DNA of 64,000 bases from Zelopaecilomyces penicillatus. Taxonomy: Eukaryota > Ascomycota > Sordariomycetes > Hypocreales > Pseudodiploosporaceae. A program made the position numbers and the translations under genes. The notes beneath the pieces were generated by a model. It was not told the DNA's origin. It saw only the letters and a list, made by a program, of their open reading frames with translations, and made no database searches. Of this stretch, positions 1-14,199 are shown piece after piece (the stretch's first letter is position 1; the number at the start of each line of letters is the position of its first letter). The stretch covers positions 2,356,001-2,420,000 of the forward strand of contig VCCP01000002.1 in assembly GCA_005765155.1 (NCBI GenBank), written 5' to 3'.

Positions 1-240
1 CCGTGACTCAATATACCATCTCGTTGTTCTAAGATGGCCAAGGTAGACAATAAACGGGGTTTTACTCCTGAGGGGGAAAATGCCAATGCGGTCCTACCAA
101 CAATGCCAGCAGCTTTGTTGGTGAGTGATTGTCTGGCGGGAAGTATCATGTTGAATTGCACAGGTTATATTGAATAGCATAAACGGTTGAACGATTCTTG
201 AAACACACTTAAGATTTGAGAAACGGCTTTGAACAGCCTA
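1..240. other. Non-AT-rich left edge of window
   Basis: This is the only ordinary-composition DNA before the AT-rich block, and base composition drops sharply after about 240. It probably belongs to a gene-bearing region to the left. The only structure I can support is the possible short exon at 34-120. Confidence 0.6.
34..120 (+). CDS. Possible first coding exon of an unrecognised gene, cut off by AT-rich DNA
   Basis: An ATG at 34 opens 29 codons (begins MAKVDNKRGF, ends MPAALL) that run straight into GTGAGT at 121, a textbook fungal 5' splice site. Read through, the frame stops at TAG 175-177 after 47 codons. No acceptor or second exon can be recognised, because sequence beyond 240 is AT-rich repeat. 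I do not recognise the peptide. It could be the 5' stub of a gene broken by invasion of repeats, or a chance ORF. Composition is normal, unlike everything to its right. Confidence 0.25.
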
Positions 241-552
241 GAGTAATGAATATAATAATAAATATAATTAAATATAAATATAGAATATAAATAAAATATT
301 ATATTATATTAGTTCTATACTAAATATATATTATATAATAATAGAAAATAATTTAAAAACAATATTATAAATTATTATTATTAAATTTTTTAATTTTATA
401 TAAAATAAAAATAGTTTTTTATAATCTTTATATTAAAGATTAATATTAAAAGATTATAAAAAAAATTTAATTATATAATAATAAATAAATAATTTATATT
501 AAAAGATTTAATCTTTTATCTTTTATTTTAAAGAAATAATAAAGAATTTATA
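241..552. other. AT-rich RIP-type DNA, no gene
   Basis: Almost pure A/T with stop codons in every frame. No recognisable element is visible; it leads into the 9-bp array. Confidence 0.7.
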
Positions 553-928
553 TATAAATAATATAAATAATATAAATAATATAAATAATATAAATAATAT
601 AAATAATATAAATAATATAAATAATATAAATAATATAAATAATATAAATAATATAAATAATATAAATAATATAAATAATATAAATAATATAAATAATATA
701 AATAATATAAATAATATAAATAATATAAATAATATAAATAATATAAATAATATAAATAATATAAATAATATAAATAATATAAATAATATAAATAATATAA
801 ATAATATAAATAATATAAATAATATAAATAATATAAATAATATAAATAATATAAATAATATAAATAATATAAATAATATAAATAATATAAATAATATAAA
901 TAATATAAATAATATAAATAATATAAAT
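553..928. repeat. 9-bp tandem array (ATAAATAAT)n, about 42 copies
   Basis: A 9-bp unit repeats head to tail with no visible variants for about 375 bp, ending where the pattern breaks at 'ataaattaatataaat'. The homogeneity contrasts with the decayed surroundings and points to recent slippage or homogenisation. Confidence 0.95.
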
Positions 929-3900
929 TAATATAAATAATTAAATAATTAAATAATTATAAAACGAAATTATAATAATATAATATAATAAATATAAGAT
1001 TTAAAAATTAAAAATATTTAATCTTAAATTATAAAGATTATTTAATAAATTAAATATAATTTAATTTAAAAATAATATAATTTAAAGAAATATAAATCTT
1101 TTTATTAAAAGTATTTAAGATATTATAATTTATTTATCTTATATTAAAATAATATATTTAAATCTTTTTTAAATATTTTATAATAAAATATTTATAATAA
1201 ACTAGTCTTATAGCTTTTATAAATATATATTAAGAAAGATATTAATATTCTTAAAGAAAAAAAAGCTTTTTATTTAAATCTTTTTCTTTAGTCTTTATTA
1301 TATAATAATAATTGTATTATAAGCCCTATTCTTTTATTTTATTTATATCTTTAAAGCTATTTATATAATAAATAAGCCTAGATTAAACCTAGATTAGATA
1401 AGATATAAATAAAGCTTAAGCTTATAATATAAGCCTTTAATTAGTTTTTATAAATATATATCTTTTAATTAATAATTAAGCTTATTATATATTTATTATT
1501 ATTTTATATTAGCCTTAATAAAGATTTAATTAATTCTATTAAATTTTAGTTTATTTTTATTTTATTTTTAATTTATAAATCTTTTAAATTTTATTTTATA
1601 TTATTATTATCTCTTTATTATTATTTATTTTTTCTTTTTTTTCTTTTAATATATTATTATTTTTATTTTATTATTTTTTTATTATTCTTTTATTATAAAT
1701 ATTTATTTTTTTATATTTTTATAATAAATAAATTATTTAAATTAAATAATTTTAAATAATATTAATTATTAATTTAATAAATATTTATTTTAATATCTTA
1801 TATAATAGATTTCTTTTTAATTGGAATAAAATTAAAGATAATTATAATAATAATAATAATAAAAATAATTCCTTTATATATTTATTTAAGATAGAATAAT
1901 ATATTTTTTTTATAAAATATAAATTATAATATTTTAATTATATATAATTAAGTAGAATTTTTTTAATCTTTTTTAATAGAATTATAATATTTTATAATAT
2001 TATAACTCTTTATTAAATTAATTTATATTTAATCTATATTTTAAAGGATATTATAATATTATATATTATATAAAGCTTTATTTTTCTTTATATAATTAAA
2101 ATATTAATATTATACTTATTAATAAAGTTTATTTTTAATAAAATATTTAACTTTTTATTCTTTATTAATTAAGTATTAATTATAAAATAAATATATATAG
2201 AGTTTATATAATTTTATCTTATAATAAAAAAATTAATTCTAGCTTTATTAATAATTTAATATAGATTAATTATTTTTTATATTAATTTTAATCTATTAAT
2301 TTTATAAAAGATTTTATATAAAAAGTTTTATTAAAGTTATTTTTTATTAATTAATATATTTAAATATATTATATTAATTATTATAATTATTATAATTATT
2401 ATTCTTTTATTTAATATATATTTTATATTAATTTTTAAATAATTATATTCTATTAATTTTTTATTTTAGACTTTTAATTAATTTTAATAATTTAATCTTA
2501 TTAAAAGTTAAAATATAAATCTTTTCTAGGTTTTATTATTTAAATTTTAAAGATAAGTTATTATATTTAATTAATTTAATAATATCATTAATTTATTAAA
2601 AATTCTTTTTCTTAATATTATATAATTATTTATAAATATATAATATATTAATAAAGGTCTTATTTTAAAATATATATTATATTTAAAATAATTCTTTTTT
2701 ATATTTTTTTCTTTATTAATTATATATTTAAGAAATAAAATAGATATTTTAAAAGAGAGTATTTATTAAGATAATAAATTATTTATTATAATAAATATTA
2801 AAAATAAGTTATAAAAAGATTTAAAAAAGGTTTTATTAATATTATTTAAGATATAATAGCTTTTATTAAAATTATATATAATAAATTTAAATATAGCTTA
2901 ATATTTAATTATTTTTAATTATTATTTATATTTTTTAGCTTTTTTTTTTATATTAATATTAAATCTTTAATATTTTTATTTTTATAATAAATATAATTAT
3001 TTTAAATTTAATATTTAAATATTAATTATTAATATCTTTTTAATAAATACTTTTATTATTTTAATAATAATATTAATTATTTTATAAATATATATTAATT
3101 ATAATATAATCTTTATATTATATATAAATATATAAAGCTTTAAATATATTACATAATATATCTATTAATATAATCTTTATATATACCTTTTAAATAATTA
3201 ATTTAAAGTAAAGCTTTAAATTAATTTAAGAATTTTTAGGATATTTAAAAGATTAATATAATTTCTTTATATTAAAATTAATTAATATTTATATTATAAT
3301 TTATATCTTCTATAAATATTAAAATATTATTTTTTATTAATCTTTATAAAAACTTATCTTTTTATCTTTAAAATTATATAAATTATTCTTATTAATTATA
3401 AATACTCTTTTTATATTAAAAAGCCTTTTTTTTTATATTAAATTATTCTTAAATTTAATATAAATTATTTTATAATTAATTAAATAATATATTTTATTTT
3501 AAAAGATAATCTCTTTTCTTAATATATAAACTAGTTATAAAGCCTTAATAATAAAAAAGATAACATCTTTATTATTTTTATTTATTATTTATAATTTAAT
3601 AGCTTTCCTATTATAAAACTCTAAATTATAAATATTATAAATAATCTTTAAAAATAATAAAATCCTAAAACTTAAAATATCTTCAAAACTAATATATAAA
3701 CTAAATAAAACATTATTTAAAGTTAAAGATATTATATATAAAAGCTATTAAAAAATCCTATAAATCTTTTAAAAGCTTTAATTTTTATAATCTTAAATTA
3801 TTCTTTAAATATTTTAAAGAGATTATTCTTAAATATTAAATTAATATCTTTATAATATAAAATAAAGATAAATATAAGATATAATTTAATTACTTTTATA

Positions 3901-4457
3901 AATATATTTAAATTATAATTATTAGATTAATATATATATAATAATTTAAAGTTCTTAATTTAAATAATAAAGAATTAATAATATTTATTAATATAATAAA
4001 TATTATAAATAATTCTATCTTTTTTTAATTTATATTTAAGCCTTTTTTAATAAAAAGCTAAATAAAGATTAATATTAATAAAATTATATATTTTATAAGA
4101 TTTAAATTAAGATTTAATAATATAAAGATTATATTTAATTAATTTTATTATTTTAATTATTAATCTTAAAAGATATCTTTAATTATATTATATTCTAGCC
4201 TTAAACTTAAAAAATAATTTAATTATAATAAAAAGCTTTAAAAAGCTAGTTAATATTATATATTAGTTTTAAAGCCTTTAAATTAATAGCTAGAATTAAA
4301 TAAGATTTATTATCTTTTAATTATTAATAGCTTTATAAATTATATTCTAATATAGTTTATTAAATATTATATTTTATTTAATATTATTATTATAATTATT
4401 TTTATTTAATATATATTTTATAGTTTTTAAATATTAAGATTTTTTAATTCTTAAAAA
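929..4457. other. AT-rich RIP-degraded DNA, unrecognised
   Basis: Stop-riddled in all frames. G and C survive mainly as AGCTT, CCT and AGG contexts, as expected after RIP. Probably decayed transposon sequence, but I could not recover a domain. A block at about 1200-1440, ending in AAGCTTAAGCTTATAATATA, resembles 60155-60335. Confidence 0.6.
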
Positions 4458-4638
4458 TAATTATAATACTATTATAAAGTATAATATATAATATATAACT
4501 ATAATCTTTATTTATAATATTATAAACTATTTATCTAGAATATATAGAAATAAGTATAAGTTTTAGTATTAATATAATTATTAAAATTATTAATTCTTAT
4601 CTATTTATTATAAATCCTAAATTAAAATCTCTTTATAA
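4458..4638 (+). repeat. 5' LTR of element B
   Basis: Matches 18715-18886 along its length, with mostly C/T and G/A differences; for example, the 3' copy has CTATAGTCTTTACCTATAG where this copy has CTATAATCTTTATTTATAA. The ends are set by where similarity to the other copy stops, so they are approximate. Confidence 0.8.
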
Positions 4639-4639
4639 T

Positions 4640-6181
4640 TCTTATACTTCTCTTTATAAATACCTAGAATTTATAATAATTTTAAAAAGAAATATAAAGC
4701 AGAGATATAAATTATTACCAGATCTACTTAAAGATATCTTATCAAAGCCTATAAATAAGATAATCTAATTATAGAGGCTAAGAATAATCTTAGTTATAAG
4801 AAGATATATAATATCTATTCCTAAGCCTATTAAAAAGTAATTAAATTATTTAGGTTTTAAAAATAAACTAATAGGGATAAAGAATTAATTTAATATAATT
4901 AATAAGCTTATATAAGCTTAAGAATAACTAACCTATATATAGCAATAATTTATAGAATAATAAATATTATTATAAGGTAATAATACTTTATAAATACCTA
5001 TAATACTTATATAAAGGGATATTAATAATTTAATAAAAGTTAAGATATTTATTAAATTAGTTTTCTAAAGAATCCTAAAAAATAAAGCTATTTAATTAAT
5101 TAATTTAAAAAAGGCTTTTAAAAGAAAACTAAAAACCTATAAAAATAATAAAAATAAGATTCTTTTAGCTATTAATTAATTAAATAGATAATTAATAAAA
5201 AACTAATAAATAATCTAATTAATAAATCTAGATTAATAACCTATTAATATAATATTAAATTAAAAAATTTTCTTAAAATAGATAAATATCTTATTATTAA
5301 AATAAAAGAATTATTTATAGGAATTTTATTATAAATTTTATAAATTAAAATAAAGGCTTAAAAATACTTTAAATAAGCTATATAATATTATATTATATTA
5401 TATTTTTTATTTTAAGCTAGATCCTATATAATAAATAATATTTTTCTTTATAAAACTCCTTTTAATAGTATAAACTAGTTTATAAATATATAATAAATTA
5501 TTAATAAATCACCTCAATTTAATATACCTTATAGACTTATAGACTAATATTAAATAAGGGATATATAAAAAAGAAAGGTAAATAATAATAAAATTACTTT
5601 AAATAAATATTTTAAATTCTATATAAAAAAATATTTTAATTTAATAAAATAAAAGAAGAAAGTAATTAAAGAATAATTAATTAAGAAATAAAATATAATC
5701 GAATTATAAGTATCTTTAAATTATAAAAATAATTATTTATACCTATTCTATAATAAAGATTAAGGATTCTTAATAAGGGATTATAAAGAATAAAAATAAA
5801 ATAAAAGCTCTATAAAAGTAATATATTATAATTATAAAGATAATAATTATTTAATAAATATATATTTAAATAAAAAAGAAAAATAGAATAAATTATTAAA
5901 ATCTATTAAGGATAATATAAAAAAATAATAATAATTAAAATAATCTTAATAACTTTAATTAAATAGGTTTAAATTAAAATAATAGCTTATTTTTATATAA
6001 TTATAATAATTAAGAGATAAAATTATATTAAAATATATATAGATCTTAATATAAGATCTAAAATTAATTTAATAAATAAAGAATTTATAAGGAAAAGCTA
6101 ATTAAAATAACTACCTTTAATATTAATTAAATTAAAAACTATAAATAAGATAAGGATTAAAATCTATAATACCTAGGAAGT
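4640..6181 (+). pseudogene. Degraded gag (and start of protease) of element B
   Basis: This lies directly after the 5' LTR. Reading through stops, basic Gag-like stretches can be followed, such as KRKLKTYKNN near 5120-5150 and a continuing open-looking frame to about 5500. The assignment rests mainly on position between the 5' LTR and pol, since Gag is poorly conserved. The reading is cut at the insertion point of element A, and protease should lie near this junction. Numerous TAA/TAG codons of RIP type are present. No function remains. Confidence 0.5.
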
Positions 6182-6186
6182 ATTAA
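6182..6186. repeat. Target-site duplication ATTAA, left of element A
   Basis: The same five bases follow element A at 13644-13648. With these boundaries both LTRs of A are exactly 459 bp. Confidence 0.7.
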
Positions 6187-6645
6187 TATAATATTTAATA
6201 AATTCCTAAGGGATAAACCTAATAAAAGAGGTTTATATTAATAGATACGTTAAGGTGTTTTAAGTAATATAATCTATTATATTGATAATAGATACTAGGT
6301 ATTATAATCAGGGATTAAGTATTAATATAATAAGTAATAGTGAATAATATAATAATATTAAAAGTATATTAATAATTATCTAAGCTATATCTAAAGAGTG
6401 AAAATTAAGGGTATATATATATATTATAGATTATAATTTAAGTTATAATCCTTATTACTGGATTATGCTTAGAATTATAAGCTATCTTATTAGATTATAG
6501 TTTTAAGAGTAATCTTAAGCCTAGGATTATTTTTAGAATTATAATCTAATTCTATACTATTCTAGGTCTTTAATATATATTAAATAATATCACTTAATTA
6601 TATAATTAAGGCCTATTATATAATCTTAGCTATTAGGTTATAATA
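6187..6645 (-). repeat. 3' LTR of element A
   Basis: 459 bp, matching 13185-13643 throughout. Differences are overwhelmingly transitions, for example GGATTATGCTTAG against GGATTATATTTAG. Confidence 0.9.
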
Positions 6646-7849
6646 TAATATCTCTCTTTTAAAAGGTCTTATCCTTAAGGCCTATAGATATATCTTTCTT
6701 TCCTTTCTTAATATTTATAAATTATAGAATTTATATTATATTAAATTATTTCTTATAATATTAGATTATATTAGAAAACCTTAATATTCTTTAAAGAAGA
6801 CTATTAAATATTCTATATTAGCTAAAGGTATGGATTTTAATAGTAAATTAATAGATATATTATATTCTTATTATTTTAAATAAAAATAATCTTATTATAT
6901 AATAGAAAATAATAGCTATTATATAGCTTATATAAAGTAGGATTACTTTTATAATAGTATTTTAATAGTATCTTTATATATATACTCTTATTATATTAGA
7001 ATATCTAATTCTTATTAATTTTATTAATAATAAAACTTTTAAAGTAATATTATTATCTAGACTCTAAAGAAAAGGAAACTAAAAAGAGTATCTTAGATAT
7101 TTAGAATCAATTATCTAAACTATAATTATAGCTTTCTTTAGCTTTTAATTATTTATCTTATATTTATAAGCTTAAGAAGAAGGCTAAAGAGTAAAGCTTT
7201 AAATTAATTTATTAAGGTTTAGAGGAACTAGATACTAAAGATAAGATTAATCTGATTCCTACCCTAAAGGTATATAAGCATTATATAATATTAGATTTAT
7301 AGTTCTTAGATACTTTAAATAAAATAGATTAATCTTCTTTAGGTTTAGATAATAAGTTTATTAATTTAGGTTCTTTAATTAGATTGATTGGTTTTAAAGG
7401 AACTATTATAATATTAAATAATAATAGTTTAAATAATTAATAGATTCCTATATATTATCCTTAGATCTAAAACCTTTTTATTTAATAAGATATTTATTTT
7501 ATTTATTCTCTTATCTAATATCTAATATAGTTTTTATTTCCTATTTTCTTTTAATTACTTTAATTTATATTATTATATATTCCTTTATATTATTAAATAC
7601 TTTATTTAATAAGGAAATATAAAATATAAGATATAATTATATATTCTTTAATAATAAAAGTTTATAATTAATATTAAAAATAGCTTTCTTAATTTTAAAT
7701 AATCTAAGTTTTTTAAAGTTTAATTTATTATTTAATTGTATTATTATAATATTTAGAGAAATTTTGCTTAATATATAGTATAAAAGATATATTATATCTC
7801 TCTTTTTAAAGATTAATCCCTTTAATCTTTATTTATCTATATAATATTT

Positions 7850-10800
7850 TATTTTATTATAGATAATTTAGAGTTATATATAGAGTTCTTTATATAATTA
7901 TTATATTTGTATAGTATCTAATATAGCTTTTTCTGATTTTAATCCTTTTTATTATAATAGATAGAATACTTCTAGTATAAATCTATAATTAATATATATT
8001 AATATAGTTTATATTAACTTAGAAATAAATATATTATAGATTAATTATATAATTAATAGATATTTTATTTAATTATTCTAATAGTAATTAATATAAGTAT
8101 ATAAATATCCCTTAATAATTTAATTAATCTATTCTATTTATTTATTTATTTATAGATAATAGATAGTATTAAGTTTATATTTAGTTTTAAGATATACTAT
8201 TAATCCTTATTAAAACTTAAAGGTAAAGGTTATTTCTTTATTAAAGATAATTTCCTTTAATAAGCTATATAAGCTTATTATCACTCTATTAAAGCTATAG
8301 GTAAGATCCTCTATTAAGCTTGCTTTAAGATAAGGTATAAAGTATAAGAACTTTATTAATCTTTCTATAATAATCTATATTAAGTTATAGATTATTCCTA
8401 TAAAAGATTCTATTAATAAAGATAGTTTAATAATAAAATCAAATAATACTAATTTCTATAGTTATATAAGTATTAATAGTGGTTATAACTCTTTATATAG
8501 TTTATATTTTATTAGCTTGGTTTATCTATAAGTAATATAATTATTTATAACCTTTTGAATTATTTATTATAATTCTTTAAATTTATAGTATCTTTATATT
8601 TATTCTATAATTTTTATAATTCCTTAATAACTATAAATAAAGGATTTATATAATTCTTATATAATGGTTTCCTAGAGTTTTTTAGGTATTTAGAGTTTCT
8701 TATTATACTTATAGTATTTATCTTTCTATTTTATACCTTTAGATACTTTTATTATATCTTTTAAGGAATATATTTATTTAATTTATTTTAAGATAGGATT
8801 AGTTAATATAACTTAATATATAATATTTAATTTTATTTATAGTATATTTAATTTAGATATTTAAAAGATTTATCCTTTATAATAAGGCTTTTTATTATTA
8901 TAGTTATTTCTTTAACTTAAAGTATCTACTTAACTATTTATAGATCCTTTATAATAAATAATTTTATAATTATAATCTATAAGGGTTTTTATATAATAGG
9001 TTTATTATATATTTAGCTTTTATATAATAGTAAAGTAAGAGATATTTTTATAATTAATAAAGATCTTTATTTAATAATTACTCTCTTATAAATAATATAA
9101 GAATTTATTAAAGGCTTTAATAATAGCTATAAATTCTTTATTATAGATTAAATAATTAAGTTCTATTTTATAAAGTTTTTTAAAATAAAAGATAATAAAT
9201 TATAGTTTATCTTTATTATCTTATTATTTAATCTATACTTTAATAGTATAGTTTAAAGTATTAGTTTTAAGTTCTATAGGTTTATTAAGATTATATATTA
9301 TTAATATAGATTCTTTATAGATTTGCTTTTTAAATTCTTTAAATATAATATCTATATTAGATTTCTATAGAAATTTATAATCTTTTTTAATATATTTAAT
9401 AAGTAATATAATTATTTTATTATAATTATAAATAAACTTTTAATAGTAATTAATAAAGCCTAAAAACTCTTATATATTTATAATATTTTATAGTATTAAT
9501 TAATTATATATTATAATAATTTTTATTGATTCTATTTAAATTTTATCTAATAAAAAGATATATTTTAGGAAGATAATTATATATTTATAAAATTTATATT
9601 TTTTAGATTTAATAAGAAGATTATTATCTTAAAGTAATTATAATACCTTATAGATATATTCTTTATATTCTTCTTTTATTTAAAAGAAGATTAGGATATT
9701 ATCTAAATAGATTATTATAAAGATATCTAAATATTCTTAAAGAATATTATTAATTATATATTAGAATATTATAGGGATATTAATTAAGTTAAAAGGTATT
9801 ATTAGATATTTAAAAAGTCTAAACTTAGTTTTAAAAGTGATTTTCTATTTATTATCTTTCTTTATTTAAATTAAGTTATATACTCCTTTAAAATCTAGGG
9901 TAATAAATCAGTTTATTCTATATAATCAATTATATAATTTATTAATTAATAATAAGGGTATCTAATCCTTGATTATAACTATATTTAATAATTAATAATC
10001 TATAATTAATTATAGCTTATTATTCTTTTTTAATATAAATATAATAGGGTATTCTGCTTTAGATATGGATGATTAAATATATCTCTTTTTAAGTATTTTA
10101 TTAAGGTACTCTTATAATATTTTAAGTTCCTTTATATTTAATATATAGATTTTAATAAAAGTAGGCTTCTTTTTATTTATAATCTGAATTTTATAATCTT
10201 ATTAATTATATAAAAGGAGATTTATTTTAAGCTTTTTATAAAATAGTTTAATATACTTATAGTATTCTTCTAGTATAGATATAAGTTATTTTTCTATATC
10301 TAAGGGTGATTTATTTTTAAAATATTCTTATATTTATTCTATTATTATCCTAAGGATGATAATAACCCATTAGGTTTATTATTATTAATTATTATATTAT
10401 TTTTTAATATAATTTTCTAATAGAAGGCTTTTCTTAATAATTATAAAGTATACTTTCTTTACTTTATTTATTATTATTAAATCTTTATAATCTTTTAAAG
10501 ATAATATAATATTATTTTATTATATCTAGCCTATCTTTTAATTAATCTATAGATTATTATTAAATAATTAAGGATAGCTTAATATAAGTTTATATTTCTT
10601 AGTATCTATTATATTAAATATAGTATTATCTTAATATCCTTGGATTTTGAATTTAAGATAATCAATCTTTTTATTAATCTATCCTTTATTATAGGTAAAG
10701 ATATTTCCTTTTAGATTATATAAAGAATATAATTCTTTCTTATTCTATTATAATAATTATATATAATTTATAGCTTTTAATAATATATAATTATTTATTA

Positions 10801-11600
10801 CTCTATTATCTATTAGAGTATAAAAATAATATCTTATAATTTATATTTTTATTATTAATTTAAGCCTATTAATACCTGTTATATAAAGGGTCTTTTATAA
10901 GGGGTTATACTATAACCCTCTTATAGGTGATTTTACTTGTTTTTTGAGTTTTTAGGATTATATTCTTTATATAATCTATTATATTTTATTCTATCTAAGC
11001 CTTAGGTAATTATATAGTATAGAGTTCAATTAGCTTAACTTTCTTTATAGATTTAAAAATTAAATTCTTATTTATAGAGATTCTTTATTTTCTTATATAT
11101 ATATTTATTTTCTTTTATATATTATCTATATTAAGGTTTATTATAATTGATTATTATTATAGCTTTATATTAAGTTCTTCTTAAAATATTATCTTTTAAT
11201 AGTTATCTTTTATATTATTATATTAGCTTCTATTATAAATATATATTATACTTAAGATTAATATAATTATATAAGTCCTCTTTTCTATAGTCTATAAATT
11301 ATAATCCATTATATTTTAATTTAAGCTTTTCCTATTTATAGATCTTATAATAGATAGATTTATAATCTTTATTTTTGGTTTCTTATTTATATTCTTTTAG
11401 GGTTTTAGGGTATAGTTTAAATATATTAATCCTAAAAGATATAAAATACTTAGCCTTATACTAGTTAATAAATTAATCTCTTATAAGGATATTTTTAATT
11501 TCTTATACTCTTATATAATATAGAAAGAATTTATTCTAGATTTTTATTTTCTAATATTAAAAATAAAAGAAATTAATATATAATATCCAGCTGATTTTAT
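7850..11600 (-). pseudogene. Degraded gypsy pol (protease-RT-RNase H-integrase) of element A
   Basis: On the minus strand the RT core is readable through stops: KTKFRLFKYLIIPF, then YLDNILIF at about 9687-9712 (the family YxDD box with the second Asp mutated to Asn). RNase H-like sequence follows below about 9250. Integrase begins near 8500 (LYKELQPLLILI, then FDFI) and continues past IIIERLIKF to about 7900. The domain order RT-RNase H-IN is that of Ty3/gypsy. Many TAA/TAG stops are present and no long frame survives. Confidence 0.8.
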
Positions 11601-11699
11601 TATAGAAAATATAATTAAGGTTTAAGAGTATATAATTATTTTTATATTTATTATAATTAGTTCTTAATATAAAGGCTCTTTTAAGGTAATCTCTTAGAA

Positions 11700-13000
11700 T
11701 AGGAATATCTAGGCTTTCTTTTAATATTTATTTATAAATATATTTAATAATTATAAGTTAGAGATTAATTCTATTTATATAGCTTGATATTTATATAAGT
11801 TTAATTATTATTTTTTAAAGATATTTATAGATAGTATTCTTAGGTAGTGGATATAATATAGTATAGTATTAAGTTATTCTAAGAGGCTCTTTACTCTTGG
11901 ATTTTAAAGAGCTAGAATCTGAGCTATTATTTATTATTTTATCTTTAATTAGAGTATTTTTATTATTTATAATAAGGATTATTTATTAATCTAGAATCTT
12001 TTTAAAGTATTCTTTCTTATCTATATTTATATCTAGTTATTGGTCTTATTATATAATATTAGATTAGATTAGTATGGTTTATAATATTAATGATTATTAG
12101 AGTATAGGGTATCTATAGTTTCTAGGTTATCCTTATCCCTATTCTCTTTATTTTATTATAGTTAGGGTTTATTTATTTATAGCTATAATATATATACTTT
12201 ATTATATATTAGGTATTAATTTCTAAGGTTTCTTATCTTTTTTAAGTTATTTATATTATTAAAAGATATATCTATATCTATTATAATTATAATATGAGAC
12301 TTTTAATATATCTCTTTTCTAGATTATATTAAGTTTTATTCTTTTAGGATTTAGGGTATATTTATAGATAATAGATTCTTCTCTATATCTATTTTAATTA
12401 GATTAGTATTATAGCTTTTATCTAAAATTATTTTATTCTAATCCTTTGGTTTTCCTTTATTTATATTATATAAACTATTTATTATTAATCTTAATAGTTA
12501 TTCTAATATACTTAGCTAAATTTTTAGATCTATTCTCTTTAAAGAGTTTATCTTTAATTTCTTCCTTAAATCTATTATAAAAGTACTCTATTAATATATT
12601 ATCTTCCTAGGTGATTTATAAGATAATCTATTTAAATTCTAAGGTATAGTCTAAGGCTGATTTATATTAGTATAATAGTTTAAGTTTTTTAATTATAGCT
12701 CTTTTCTTATCTATTTATTTAAAGATTTCTTTAATTATATCTTTAAAGTTATTATATTTTTAAAAGATCTTTTTGATTTTATTATTCTAATCTTTTTTCT
12801 TCTTATTTATATAATCTCTTATAATAGATTTAAATTATTTAAGGATAGCCCTTTCTATATATCCTATAGTATATAGGATTTTTATAGATTCCTTTTATAA
12901 TTAATAGGGATAGAACTAATAATAAGCTTTAAGTTATATTAGAAATATTTAAAGTAATCTAGAATATCTAATAAAAGGTCCTAGCTTATAAGATTTAATA
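11700..13000 (-). pseudogene. Degraded gag region of element A
   Basis: Lies between the 5' LTR (13185-13643) and pol on the minus strand. It aligns by eye with the gag region of element D (39573-41200) and of C. A zinc-knuckle-like remnant may lie near 12150-12200, where cysteine codons appear as tyrosine, but this is weak. Confidence 0.5.
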
Positions 13001-13184
13001 ATTTTATTAAGGTCTTTTTATTTAGCTTATAATTTAGCTTTAAATTCTATATTCTTTTTATATAAAGCCTAAAGCTTAATAGTAAATAAGATAAGGATTA
13101 ATTAAATAATACTTATAATAATTAAAGCAATTAATAATATTACTTAGGGTTATATAATAATCTATTAAATAAGAGTTATTAATA

Positions 13185-13643
13185 TATAATATTTAATAAA
13201 TTCCTAAGGGATAAATCTAATAAAAGGGATTTATATTAATAGATAAGTTAGAGTATTTTAAATAATATAATCTATTATATTAATAATAAATACTAGATAT
13301 TATAATTAGAGATTAAATATTAATATAATAAATAATAATAAATAATATAATAATATTAAAAGTATATTAATAATTATCTAAGCTATATCTAAAGAATAAA
13401 AATTAAGGGTATATATATATATTATAGATTATAATTTGAGTTATAATCCTTATTACTGGATTATATTTAGAATTATAAGCTATTCTATTAAATCATGGTT
13501 TTGAGAGTGATCCTAAGCCTAGGATTATCTTTAGAATTATAATCCAATTCTATACTATTCCAGGCCTTTAGTATATATCAAGTAATATCATTTAGTTATA
13601 TAATTAAGGCCTATTATATAATCTTAGCTATTAGGTTATAATA
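13185..13643 (-). repeat. 5' LTR of element A
   Basis: 459-bp partner of 6187-6645, followed on the + strand by the second ATTAA at 13644-13648. It includes the block with CCTAAGCCTAGGATTATC shared by the D LTRs. Confidence 0.9.
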
Positions 13644-13698
13644 ATTAATAATTATTATTAATTTAAAAGATACTATTAAATATTTTATAATTATATAT

Positions 13699-14116
13699 TG
13701 TTAAAATAAAATGGGTTTTTTCTATATATAGCAGCCTAACCTGCTATAGTCTAGCAGCTTAACCTGCTACAGCCTAGCAGCTAGACCTGCACAGCTTAGT
13801 AAGCTAAGCTTATAAAGCCCTTATAGCTTAACCTATAAAGGGATAGACTAGTGCTTACTTTCTGTTTTAGTATTTGGAATATCTAATAATTCCAAATAGT
13901 TATTTGGAATATCTTAAAATAATTCCAAATTATCTTAGAATTAGATAGATATAAAAGATAGAAGGATTTCTAGTTATATCCTTCTTCTTTTCTATATCGG
14001 CAATTCAATCACTTCTTTCTTCTTTTCTACAGACTTCACTCTGGATAACTATTCGCTGCCTTTCTTCCACTGCTATCGCTACTAGCTTTAGTTATAACTT
14101 TATACTGCAAATTACA
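13699..14116 (+). repeat. Solo LTR (418 bp), lightly mutated
   Basis: Starts TGTTAAAATAAAATGGG and ends CAAATTACA, so canonical TG...CA ends are intact. The 4-bp ATAT flanks both sides (13695-13698 and 14117-14120). It contains three imperfect copies of a ~22-bp unit around TAGCAGCTTAACCTGCTA (13730-13800) and two hairpins built from TATTTGGAAT / ATTCCAAATA (13871-13930). No pol of its own is adjacent; element B sequence lies on both sides. A heavily RIP-mutated relative is the LTR at 46228-46700. It sits inside B but is far richer in G/C than B. Confidence 0.75.
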
Positions 14117-14199
14117 ATATATATATTAGTTTTAATTATAATTTAAGAAAAAAAGAAAGCCTTATTTTATTTAATATAATTATATTAGTTAAATATTAT

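Larger units (their letters stand above)
6187..13643 (-). mobile_element. Element A: Ty3/gypsy retrotransposon inserted in element B
   Basis: A 7457-bp element has two 459-bp LTRs as direct repeats and a 5-bp target duplication ATTAA. The minus strand carries gag, RT, RNase H and integrase remnants. Next to the left LTR, the minus strand reads a purine tract (AAAAGAGAGATA) before the LTR start TATTATAACC, originally TG-initial. It keeps more G/C than elements B, C and D of the same block, so it is less mutated or younger. It belongs to the same family as C and D. Confidence 0.9.
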
